From Campylobacterales bacterium (GTDB lineage Bacteria; Campylobacterota; Campylobacteria; Campylobacterales; JAADDG01), in NCBI GenBank assembly GCA_027009865.1, contig JALVCR010000014.1, forward strand, positions 1 through 5,892: 5,892 bases of DNA, read 5' to 3'. Position numbers and translations under genes: made by a program. The notes below the pieces were generated by a model. The model was not told the origin of the DNA, searched no databases, and saw only the letters and a program-made list of their open reading frames with translations. Shown one piece after another: positions 1-5,892 of this stretch. Position 1 is the stretch's first letter; every line of letters starts with the position of its first letter.

Positions 1-1811
1 TCTTTAAAATCTCCAATCAAAGAGAGATAAAAATAGTCGCTATCGTGCCCATATTTAATCTTTTCAATCACAAAATTTGTTAAACTCATAGAAGAGAGTT
101 CATGTTCTAAATCTATCTCTCCGGCCTCAAGCCATTCAAAAAAGTTGCTATTTTTGCCGTCAATTATCGCGGTTATCATATTTTGAGGCTCTTTAATAAA
201 AAACATCTCAGCAGCTGAAGTTTTGGCTATAGGCTTAAAAAGCTCGCTTGGAGGGATTTTTTGCATAAGAGTATAGATATTTATCAAATGTTTTCTAAAA
301 AGAGCGTCAAATTCCCCCTTTTGAGGAGTATAATGATCATCTCCATACCACCAAAACCAGTCGCTTCCCTCAGCTATCATAAACTCTTTTTCTATCTTTT
401 CAATCAAAGATTCTTCAAACTTTTCTTTATATTTTAAAAAATCTCTCTTTGTTCTAAATATCAACTCCCACGCTCTGTTTTTCTCCTCATGCCCTATCCA
501 TATCCTAAAATTGCCGTTTATCCAGCTTCCGGGAGTTAGATTGTAAAGCTCTCTTTCTTCTATCTCTTCATTTTTTATTATCTCGTCAAAAAAAGCGCAC
601 TCTACCCAATCAAGCTCTTCAAGCCTTCTGTAAAGTTTGTCAAAAAATATAAAAGCGTTTTTCCTGTAATGCTCCCAAGCATTCTCGCCGTCTAAAATAA
701 CATTTACGTTTAAATTAGAAGCGCTTGAATCATATATTGCTCTAAGACGGGATATAAAATCGTTAACTGCTTTATCCTCATCCCATCCGCTATAGCTAAA
801 TCCTATCAAATCGCTAAGCTCTCTGTCTCTAAAGAAAAGATATATTCCCCCTTTATCAAAATGGAGTCTGTTTCTTTTATAAATATCCTCTTTTCTAAAA
901 GCTTTTATAGTTTTATATAAAATCTCCTCATCGCTGCATGCCCATAGGATATCTCTTTTTGAAAGCTCTTCTAAAAATTCGTAACTAACACTCCCTTCCG
1001 CAGGCCAAAAACCGCTTGGAGATTTCTTAAAAACCTTTTTATAATAAGAGATTGCATAATCTATATGCTTTAGGGCATCATCTTTTAAAGAGATGTAATC
1101 CTTTGGAAGAGGTGTGGAAGAGTCGGATAAAACAGCGTTTTTTATATCAAAAAGCAAAGGAGCTATCGGATGGTAAAAGGGAGTGGTGGAAATTTTAATT
1201 TTGCCCTCATTTTGAAGTTTTTCATAAAATGGAACAATCTCTTTTATAAAATCGCTTAAAGTTTTCAAAAGCTCTATTTTATCTTCATGAGTGAAATCTC
1301 TACCCTTCTTAATCAATCTTTTTATCAAAGAGTTGTTATTTTTTAAATATTCTCCACACCAAGAGAGCAAAAATAAAACTTCCAGATCTTGAAACTCTTT
1401 GTTTAAAAAAGCCTTGGCCGCTTCTTTGTCTGAGGAATATCTTCTCTTTTTTCCCAAAAGCTCTGCATATCTTTTCAAAGGTTTTATACAATTTTCTTCA
1501 TTTGAAAAAAACAGATACTCTATCAAATACTCTTTATCCTCATCAGATAAAAAATCCACATCTTTTCTAATAAGAGTCAAAAGCTCATCATCTACATGAA
1601 AATCCTCATACTCTTTTAATTGAACAAGCAAAGAGGGGACAAGATTGAAAGTCCCCTTGATTTTTGAAAATCTATCGACATACCACGGCATATCGTAATA
1701 ATCTTTTATGGCATGCAAAAAGACCCACGGCATCTTTATTAAAGAACTTAAATCATCCTTGTAATAGGGCTGATGCATATGCCATAAAAAAGAGATATAA
1801 AGCTTTTTCAT
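1..1811 (-). CDS. GH57 family alpha-amylase / 4-alpha-glucanotransferase-like glycosidase (C-terminus cut by window edge)
   Basis: The frame starts at ATG 1809-1811 and stays open for 603 codons to the left edge, so the C-terminus is missing. I identify it as glycoside hydrolase family 57 (COG1449 type), retaining enzymes that cleave or transfer alpha-1,4-glucan chains. The GH57 hallmarks appear in order: HMHQPYY at residues 11-17 (region 1), STTPFYHP at 208-215 (region 2), GFWPAEGS at 267-274 with Glu272 as the expected nucleophile (region 3), and LDGENAWE at 373-380 with Asp374 as the expected acid/base (region 4). An aromatic GSDWFWWYGDDH stretch lies at 482-493. No signal peptide is visible, so it is probably cytosolic and acts on glycogen or maltodextrin. 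The start is fixed by the N-terminal position of the HQP motif; a GGAAG at 1822-1826 is a possible ribosome-binding site 10 bases upstream. It begins one base after the upstream fusion gene stops (TGA-T-ATG), suggesting coupled translation. The family is secure; hydrolase versus transferase versus branching activity cannot be told. Confidence 0.93.
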   Translation of the reverse strand, partial: MKKLYISFLWHMHQPYYKDDLSSLIKMPWVFLHAIKDYYDMPWYVDRFSKIKGTFNLVPSLLVQLKEYEDFHVDDELLTLIRKDVDFLSDEDKEYLIEYLFFSNEENCIKPLKRYAELLGKKRRYSSDKEAAKAFLNKEFQDLEVLFLLSWCGEYLKNNNSLIKRLIKKGRDFTHEDKIELLKTLSDFIKEIVPFYEKLQNEGKIKISTTPFYHPIAPLLFDIKNAVLSDSSTPLPKDYISLKDDALKHIDYAISYYKKVFKKSPSGFWPAEGSVSYEFLEELSKRDILWACSDEEILYKTIKAFRKEDIYKRNRLHFDKGGIYLFFRDRELSDLIGFSYSGWDEDKAVNDFISRLRAIYDSSASNLNVNVILDGENAWEHYRKNAFIFFDKLYRRLEELDWVECAFFDEIIKNEEIEERELYNLTPGSWINGNFRIWIGHEEKNRAWELIFRTKRDFLKYKEKFEESLIEKIEKEFMIAEGSDWFWWYGDDHYTPQKGEFDALFRKHLINIYTLMQKIPPSELFKPIAKTSAAEMFFIKEPQNMITAIIDGKNSNFFEWLEAGEIDLEHELSSMSLTNFVIEKIKYGHDSDYFYLSLIGDFK

Positions 1812-1812
1812 A

Positions 1813-4311
1813 TCAGCTAATCTTCCACTTTTCGATTTTTTCTTTATATTCTTTTAAAATCTCTTCCCCTTTTTTACTATTTTCGGCTTGAACAAAAAGA
1901 TTTAAATAGTCGCTATCTTGATCGGGAATCATTAAAATCCAATCTCTATCATCCACCCAAATTTTTACGCCGTCAAGATGAGAGGATTTTTTGCCTTGAG
2001 AATCTTCCAAAAATTTTCTCATCATTTTGCCCTTTAAATTGTTAGGACAGGCAACTTTATCCTCTTTGTAATAAAATTCATCCATACTTTCTACAATGGA
2101 GGAGATTTTAAAACCGTATTTTATCATCATTTCCACCATTTTTAAACTTGCAAATATTGTATCTCTGTTTAAAGCAAACTCGGTAAAGGCAAAATTTCCG
2201 TCAACCGAGGCTACCAAAAGATATTGTTTTAATTTCTCTGCTGTAAAATTTCTATATTTTCCTCTCTCAATAATCAAATTATTGAATCTATCATCCATAA
2301 AATCGGGAGCCCAAGCCGGCAAAAAGACTTTTTTCTTCTCTTTCAAAGAGTCATTTATCATTGCAAGCATAACCAAAAGAGCTATATGAGGTTTTAAAAC
2401 CTCTCCGCTATCTGATACGATATCCATCTTCTGTCCGTTTGGATAGATAATGAAACCCGCATTCAATCCCAGATTTTTTACTATTAAACTCAAATCCCTT
2501 CTGGAATGCTTTAAAATAGTTGGAAGAATTGTAAGTTTCTTTTCATCCGGATAAGCGTTTAAAGTAATATTTTCAAGATTTAATTCACTCAAAAGCTCCG
2601 GATATATTCCCGAAATCGACCCGTAAAGCAAATCAACCGCAATTTTAAAATCCTGAGCTCTTATTATATCCCTGTCAAGATGTTTTAAAATTTCCTCTTT
2701 ATATCTCTTATCTAAAAATTTAGCTTCTGTAATGGTTCCTATCTGTTCGGGATCAACTCTTCTAAAATTCTCCCTAAAGAAGATTCTTTCAATACTTTTT
2801 GCGGTATTCGTATCTATTCTAAGCCCATCTTGTGTGAAAAACAGAATCTCAGTATCTGTTTTGCTATAAATGCTTTGTCTAAAATGAACTCCAGCTACTA
2901 TATCTTTATTATTTGCAAGATTAAACCTCATAGCCGAAGATGGCATAAAAGTGATATCTATTACGTTTATTCCGGTAGATAGCAATCCCCCTAAAAATGC
3001 TCTCTTAAGCATTCTTGAGCTTTTATGATAATCTCTTGAGACATAAACTGTGCTTCCAAGAGGAAGAGTGCTTCCCAAAGCCTCGGCCAATTTCGTAGCC
3101 ATCTCGCAAGAGAGCTCTGTATTTGTTCTCCCTTTTACGCTTCCCTCTTCAAAAATAGAGCTTTTATATTTGCTTCCCCAGACCACATTGTTGCTTACAA
3201 TCGCATTATCACTTATAATTTTATCAGGCCATACCGTTACATCCCTTTCAAAAGAGACATTATCCCCAATATCGCAATCTTCAGCTATAATCGCTCCATT
3301 TTTTATTTGAACATTATCTCCGATATTATTGTCGTTACAAATTACAGAATTGTTTACCTTGCAATTTTTTCCTATTTTCGTATTGTCCCAAACAACGCTT
3401 TCTCTAATTTCACTTTTCTCTTTTACGATAACCTCGTCTCCAATTACGGCATTTTCCAATTTCGTCTCCTTTGAAATTTTACAGTTTTTTCCTATAACGA
3501 CAATTCCGCTTATCTGCTCTTCTTCTAAAGAGATATCGCTCTCTTTGTATAAAACTCCGTTTTTAAACTCCACTTTAACACCGGGAATTTTAACTTTTAC
3601 TTTCTGATGTAAAATGTCTTGATGAACCTCTCTATAACTTTTAGGATTTCCGACATCTCTCCAATATCCTTCTATAGAACATCCCCAAAGATCAATTCCT
3701 CTTGCCATAAGCAAAGGAAAAAGATCTTTTGCAAAATCAAAATTTTCATCTTTTGGAATAAAATCCAAAATTTCCGGCTCTATTACATAAATTCCTGTAT
3801 TTATAGTATCGCTAAAAACCTCTCCCCAGCCCGGTTTTTCTAAAAATTTAACTATCTTGTCATTCTGATTGGTAATTACAACCCCAAACTGCAAAGGATC
3901 TTCAACCGGAGTTAAAGTTATGGTAAGTTTTGAATTTTTTCTCTTATGAAAATCTATAATTTTATTAAAATCAAAATCGGTAACCAAATCGCCGCTTACA
4001 ATGATAAAATTGTCATTCTTTAAATACTCCTGCGCACACTTTACGGCACCTGCTGTCCCATAATCATCATTTGGAAGCACATACTCTATATTAATGCCCC
4101 AATCTTTCCCATCTTTAAAATAGTTTTTTATAACTTCAGGCTTGAAATAGAGCAAAATTACAAAATCTTTTATTCCAAGCTCATCTCTCAACTTTACTAT
4201 AATATGCTCCATCATAGGTCTGTTTACAACCGGCAACATAGGTTTTGGAACGGAATTTGTAAGAGGCTGAATTCTTGTTCCAAAACCTCCCGCCATAACA
4301 ACAGCTTTCAT
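1813..4311 (-). CDS. Sugar-1-phosphate nucleotidyltransferase fused to a hexapeptide beta-helix and a degenerate phosphohexomutase domain (mannose-1-phosphate guanylyltransferase / phosphomannomutase-like)
   Basis: This 832-residue protein has three parts. Residues 1-235 are a nucleotidyltransferase: AGGFGTR at 7-13, PKPMLPV at 22-28, SGD at 106-108 (Asp108, metal), LEKP at 157-160, NTG at 171-173 and YWRDVGNP at 216-223. It should make an NDP-hexose from a hexose-1-phosphate and NTP. Residues about 255-385 are I/V-G-x-x hexapeptide repeats forming a left-handed beta-helix. Residues about 395-830 align with alpha-D-phosphohexomutases. There Ser480 (RQSIY) occupies the phosphoserine position of the usual ASHNP loop. 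The metal loop DGDxDR is replaced by YPNGQK (623-628), the sugar loop GEESG by DGNFAF (704-709), and the phosphate loop SGTEP by residues around 796-801 (PDQDSD). Mutase activity is therefore doubtful. Similar fusions are commonly named mannose-1-phosphate guanylyltransferase, but glucose-1-phosphate is an equally possible substrate. Start ATG 4309-4311 has a good ribosome-binding site. The GH57 gene follows after one base. Confidence 0.93.
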   Translation of the reverse strand: MKAVVMAGGFGTRIQPLTNSVPKPMLPVVNRPMMEHIIVKLRDELGIKDFVILLYFKPEVIKNYFKDGKDWGINIEYVLPNDDYGTAGAVKCAQEYLKNDNFIIVSGDLVTDFDFNKIIDFHKRKNSKLTITLTPVEDPLQFGVVITNQNDKIVKFLEKPGWGEVFSDTINTGIYVIEPEILDFIPKDENFDFAKDLFPLLMARGIDLWGCSIEGYWRDVGNPKSYREVHQDILHQKVKVKIPGVKVEFKNGVLYKESDISLEEEQISGIVVIGKNCKISKETKLENAVIGDEVIVKEKSEIRESVVWDNTKIGKNCKVNNSVICNDNNIGDNVQIKNGAIIAEDCDIGDNVSFERDVTVWPDKIISDNAIVSNNVVWGSKYKSSIFEEGSVKGRTNTELSCEMATKLAEALGSTLPLGSTVYVSRDYHKSSRMLKRAFLGGLLSTGINVIDITFMPSSAMRFNLANNKDIVAGVHFRQSIYSKTDTEILFFTQDGLRIDTNTAKSIERIFFRENFRRVDPEQIGTITEAKFLDKRYKEEILKHLDRDIIRAQDFKIAVDLLYGSISGIYPELLSELNLENITLNAYPDEKKLTILPTILKHSRRDLSLIVKNLGLNAGFIIYPNGQKMDIVSDSGEVLKPHIALLVMLAMINDSLKEKKKVFLPAWAPDFMDDRFNNLIIERGKYRNFTAEKLKQYLLVASVDGNFAFTEFALNRDTIFASLKMVEMMIKYGFKISSIVESMDEFYYKEDKVACPNNLKGKMMRKFLEDSQGKKSSHLDGVKIWVDDRDWILMIPDQDSDYLNLFVQAENSKKGEEILKEYKEKIEKWKIS

Positions 4312-4315
4312 AACA

Positions 4316-4323
4316 CCCCTTTT
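4316..4323 (-). promoter_or_regulatory. Ribosome-binding site of the nucleotidyltransferase fusion gene
   Basis: On the minus strand the sequence reads AAAAGGGG, then TGTT, then ATG. This is a purine-rich Shine-Dalgarno match (AAGGGGTG resembles AAGGAGGTG) four bases before the start codon, slightly closer than usual. It supports ATG 4309-4311 as the start, which also places the AGGFGTR nucleotide-binding motif at the very N-terminus, as the family expects. Confidence 0.7.
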
Positions 4324-4331
4324 AAACTTAA

Positions 4332-4400
4332 TTAACTATTGATAATATCGGCATTTTTTTGAATTATTTTAATGATTTTTATAATAAAAAAAATAGTTAA
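4332..4400. repeat. Nine-base inverted repeat bracketing the 91-bp intergenic region
   Basis: TTAACTATT at 4332-4340 is the exact reverse complement of AATAGTTAA at 4392-4400, separated by 51 bases. The arms sit near the two ends of the gap, one just after the GAPDH-like stop codon and the other between the candidate -10 box and the ribosome-binding site of the fusion gene. The gap (4312-4402) has no GC-rich stem-loop and no other recognisable element. The arms could be paired operator half-sites or a long-range stem, but in sequence this AT-rich a nine-base match can arise by chance. Confidence 0.3.
4342..4347 (-). promoter_or_regulatory. Candidate -10 element ahead of the fusion/GH57 pair
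   Basis: The minus strand reads TATTAT here, 30 bases before the fusion start codon, which would leave a leader of about 20-25 bases containing the ribosome-binding site. The upstream 50 bases are almost pure A/T with T- and A-tracts and no recognisable TTGACA, as is usual for Campylobacterota sigma-70 promoters, where a periodic AT-rich region stands in for the -35 box. A second TATTAT lies at 4381-4386. In such AT-rich DNA a hexamer of this kind is weak evidence. The main support is that this is the only intergenic gap in the window. Confidence 0.35.
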
Positions 4401-4402
4401 GA

Positions 4403-5389
4403 TTATTTTTCTAAGATAAAAGAAGCTGTATCCAAAAGAGCATTTATATAGCCAATTTCATTGTCTTGCCAAATAAATATTTTCAAAAAGTTATCTATAA
4501 TTTCAATGGAAGATAAATCTATGATGGAGGAATAAGGGGAAGATATAATATCGCTTGAAACAAAAGGAGTATTTAATAGTAAAATTCTTTTTGAATTTTT
4601 AGTTTGTTTTTTAAGATATTCTATCAAATTAAACTTATCAACACTTTGCTCAAATTCCAAAGAGAGATCTATTGCAGTTACGTCACATACCGGAACTCTA
4701 ACGCTGCATCCTAAAATTTTCCCTTTTAAAAAAGGTAAAATTCTGCTCGTAGCATAAGCTATTCCGCTTGAGATTGGAAGAAGGTTTAATGTAGAAGATC
4801 TGGCTTTCCTAAAATCCAAAGAATCTGTTTTAGAGTCTAAAAGGTTTTGATCAGCATTGTAGCTATGAATCGTAGTAGCAAAAACTCTTTTTATTGAAAT
4901 AAAATCATTTAATATTTTAAGTATAGGAGTTACACAAGTTGAAGTGCAGCTCGCAGCCGATAATATTTTTTCACCTAAATAGTTTTGATGATTTACTTCA
5001 AAAACAAACATAGGCGTATTATCTTTGATAACAAAAGCAAATAAAACCCTATCTATATTTTTATCTAAAAATGGATAAAAATATGAAGCCTTATCATAAA
5101 CTCCGCTGCACTCTATTAAAAGATTTGCTTTAATATTTTTTAGAAAAGATAGATCCTTAGAAGAATAATATTTAACCTCTTTTCCATTTATAAAAATAGT
5201 TTCATTATCTTTTTTATAAACTTTTAAACTGCTTTTATGAACGGAATCATATTTTAAAAGATAAACTAAGTGATCTATATCATAAATATCATTTAAAGCT
5301 ATTAATCTAAAATTTTCTTTTTTTAAAATTTCTCTTACAATTCCCCTCCCTATTCTGCCAAGCCCGTTTACAACAACACTTTTTTGCAT
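4403..5389 (-). CDS. Divergent glyceraldehyde-3-phosphate dehydrogenase family protein (GAPDH or erythrose-4-phosphate dehydrogenase-like)
   Basis: At 328 residues it is close to the usual GAPDH length of about 330. Seen in the sequence: NGLGRIGR at 8-15 (Rossmann NAD loop), ND at 33-34 (Asp34, adenine ribose, favouring NAD), SCTSTC at 147-152 with Cys148 the expected catalytic thiol, TTIHSY at 172-177 with His175 the expected base, RVPV at 231-234 (Arg231, phosphate site) and DNEIGYIN at 309-316 with the nicotinamide Asn316. Several normally invariant positions differ: SNASCTTNC is SAASCTSTC, the SAP motif near 117-119 is FAF, and HSYTNDQ is HSYNADQ. The stretch DVTAIDLS (236-243) resembles E. 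coli erythrose-4-phosphate dehydrogenase. The family expects a cytosolic NAD-dependent aldehyde-phosphate oxidation through a thioester. The gene starts one base after the DUF523 stop (TAA-A-ATG) with only a weak ribosome-binding site, so translation is probably coupled. The fold is certain; substrate and glycolytic role are not. Confidence 0.9.
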   Translation of the reverse strand: MQKSVVVNGLGRIGRGIVREILKKENFRLIALNDIYDIDHLVYLLKYDSVHKSSLKVYKKDNETIFINGKEVKYYSSKDLSFLKNIKANLLIECSGVYDKASYFYPFLDKNIDRVLFAFVIKDNTPMFVFEVNHQNYLGEKILSAASCTSTCVTPILKILNDFISIKRVFATTIHSYNADQNLLDSKTDSLDFRKARSSTLNLLPISSGIAYATSRILPFLKGKILGCSVRVPVCDVTAIDLSLEFEQSVDKFNLIEYLKKQTKNSKRILLLNTPFVSSDIISSPYSSIIDLSSIEIIDNFLKIFIWQDNEIGYINALLDTASFILEK

Positions 5390-5390
5390 T

Positions 5391-5855
5391 TTATATCTTT
5401 TTTAGATACTCTAACAAATCAATAAGCTCATTTTCATTAAAAACTTTTATACCATTCTCTTTTAAAAGTTTAGCGGTTACACCTTCTCCTTTTATAAGTT
5501 TTTTGCTAAAAGTTCCGTCATAAATAAAATTATTAGAACAAGAAGGGCTTTTTGATTTTAAAAGAGCCACTTTGATTTTATGCTTTTTACACACCTTTAA
5601 AGCTTTTTTAGCTCCTTTTTCAAAAAAAGAGGTTACATCTTTTCCTTTACTATTTACTATTTTTAAAGGATTTAAAGATACTATTTCACTTGGATCTCTT
5701 GGAGTGGGAAGTCCTCCGTCAACCTCAGGGCAAACAGTAAAAATCTGAGAATTTTTTATGATTTCATAAAAAAGCGGATCCATACATCTTTTGATTTTGC
5801 CGTCATAGCGGACATTCTCACCAAGAAGACAAGAACTAATAAGAAGTTTTTTCAT
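5391..5855 (-). CDS. DUF523 family protein, TudS-like (probable iron-sulfur desulfidase-type fold)
   Basis: This 154-residue protein matches the DUF523 family (COG1683) along its full length. The landmarks are SSCLLGENVRYDG at 7-19, VCPEVDGGLPTPRDP at 41-55, LKSKSPSCSN at 99-108, IYDGTF at 111-116 and GEGVTAKLL at 123-131. Cys9, Cys42 and Cys106 are the three conserved cysteines. In TudS, a characterised thiouracil desulfidase of this family, three cysteines hold a [4Fe-4S] cluster that abstracts sulfur from the substrate. All three are present here, so an Fe-S enzyme is likely, but the natural substrate is unknown. Cys24 and Cys89 are extra and not family landmarks. The protein is lysine-rich, has no signal peptide or membrane segment, and is probably cytosolic. 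Start ATG 5853-5855 places CLLG at the N-terminus as in relatives; a weak GTGGAAA lies just upstream. The GAPDH-like gene follows after one base. Confidence 0.9.
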   Translation of the reverse strand: MKKLLISSCLLGENVRYDGKIKRCMDPLFYEIIKNSQIFTVCPEVDGGLPTPRDPSEIVSLNPLKIVNSKGKDVTSFFEKGAKKALKVCKKHKIKVALLKSKSPSCSNNFIYDGTFSKKLIKGEGVTAKLLKENGIKVFNENELIDLLEYLKKI

Positions 5856-5892
5856 AATTTTCCACTTGCAGACTTAAAGAAGGAAAAACCTC
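5836..5892 (-). CDS. Possible 3' end of an upstream gene entering from the right edge
   Basis: Two minus-strand frames are open from the right edge into the DUF523 start. One ends with TAG at 5836-5838 and would encode EVFPSLSLQVENYEKTSY, overlapping DUF523 by 20 bases. The other ends with TGA at 5852-5854, giving the ATGA overlap typical of coupled genes, and would encode GFSFFKSASGKL. Only one can be real, and neither tail is long enough to identify a family. Either would mean that DUF523 is not the first gene of its operon; no promoter is visible in the 37 bases before its start. Confidence 0.3.
   Translation of the reverse strand, partial: EVFPSLSLQVENYEKTSY

Noticed and set aside
1809..1815. 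Possible frameshift or read-through joining the fusion gene and the GH57 gene into one protein.
   Set aside because: The fusion ends with TGA and the GH57 frame begins with its own ATG immediately before the HQP motif, the normal N-terminus of the family. The junction looks like ordinary coupled genes.
31..1917. A 14-base direct repeat, AAATAGTCGCTATC, at 31-44 and 1904-1917.
   Set aside because: Both copies encode Asp-Ser-Asp-Tyr in the frames of the GH57 and fusion proteins with the same codons. A chance match of short codon strings is more likely than a mobile or regulatory repeat; the flanks do not match.
1399..3843. Open plus-strand frames of 66-97 codons lying inside the GH57 and fusion genes.
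   Set aside because: They are antisense to genes with clear family motifs, have low-complexity Ser/Phe/Leu/Ile-rich translations typical of the reverse strand of AT-rich genes, and show no recognisable domain.
4386..4393. An eight-base T tract on the minus strand just after the GAPDH-like stop codon, considered as a terminator.
   Set aside because: No GC-containing stem-loop precedes it; the surrounding sequence is AT-rich with only weak imperfect pairing, so an intrinsic terminator cannot be supported.
1..5892. Search for CRISPR arrays, insertion sequences, tRNA/rRNA genes, riboswitches or defence genes.
   Set aside because: No repeat-spacer pattern, terminal inverted repeats with transposase, or structured RNA signature was seen; protein-coding genes fill nearly the whole window.

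Overview
The window is low-GC bacterial DNA (very AT-rich, with codon use dominated by AAA, ATA, TTA, AGA and GAT). All genes lie tightly packed on the minus strand, so transcription runs from high to low coordinates. The codon style, the gene packing and the pairing of a GH57 glycosidase with a nucleotidyltransferase/phosphohexomutase fusion suggest a Campylobacterota-type organism (for example Nautiliales or a Sulfurovum/Hydrogenimonas-like lineage). An AT-rich Aquificota member is the main alternative. This assignment is inference; no 16S or other marker gene is present.

In transcription order: at 5836-5892 there may be the last codons of a gene running in from beyond the right edge. A DUF523/TudS-like Cys-rich small protein follows (5391-5855), then a divergent glyceraldehyde-3-phosphate dehydrogenase-family protein (4403-5389), one base downstream. 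A 91-bp, extremely AT-rich gap (4312-4402) is the only real intergenic region; it has candidate -10 hexamers and a good ribosome-binding site. After it come an 832-residue fusion of sugar-phosphate nucleotidyltransferase, beta-helix and phosphohexomutase-like domains (1813-4311) and, again one base downstream, a GH57 alpha-amylase/alpha-glucanotransferase (open from 1811 to the left edge, C-terminus missing). The two single-base junctions suggest two translationally coupled pairs.

The theme is sugar phosphate, sugar nucleotide and alpha-glucan metabolism. The fusion should make an NDP-hexose (GDP-mannose or NDP-glucose) and the GH57 enzyme should act on an alpha-glucan such as glycogen. The GAPDH-like protein would act in triose- or tetrose-phosphate metabolism.

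The most notable points are that the mutase half of the fusion has lost the usual metal-binding, sugar-binding and phosphate-binding loops, which suggests a pseudoenzyme or sensor module, and that the GAPDH-like protein has several active-site substitutions. No mobile element, CRISPR array, RNA gene or defence system was seen.
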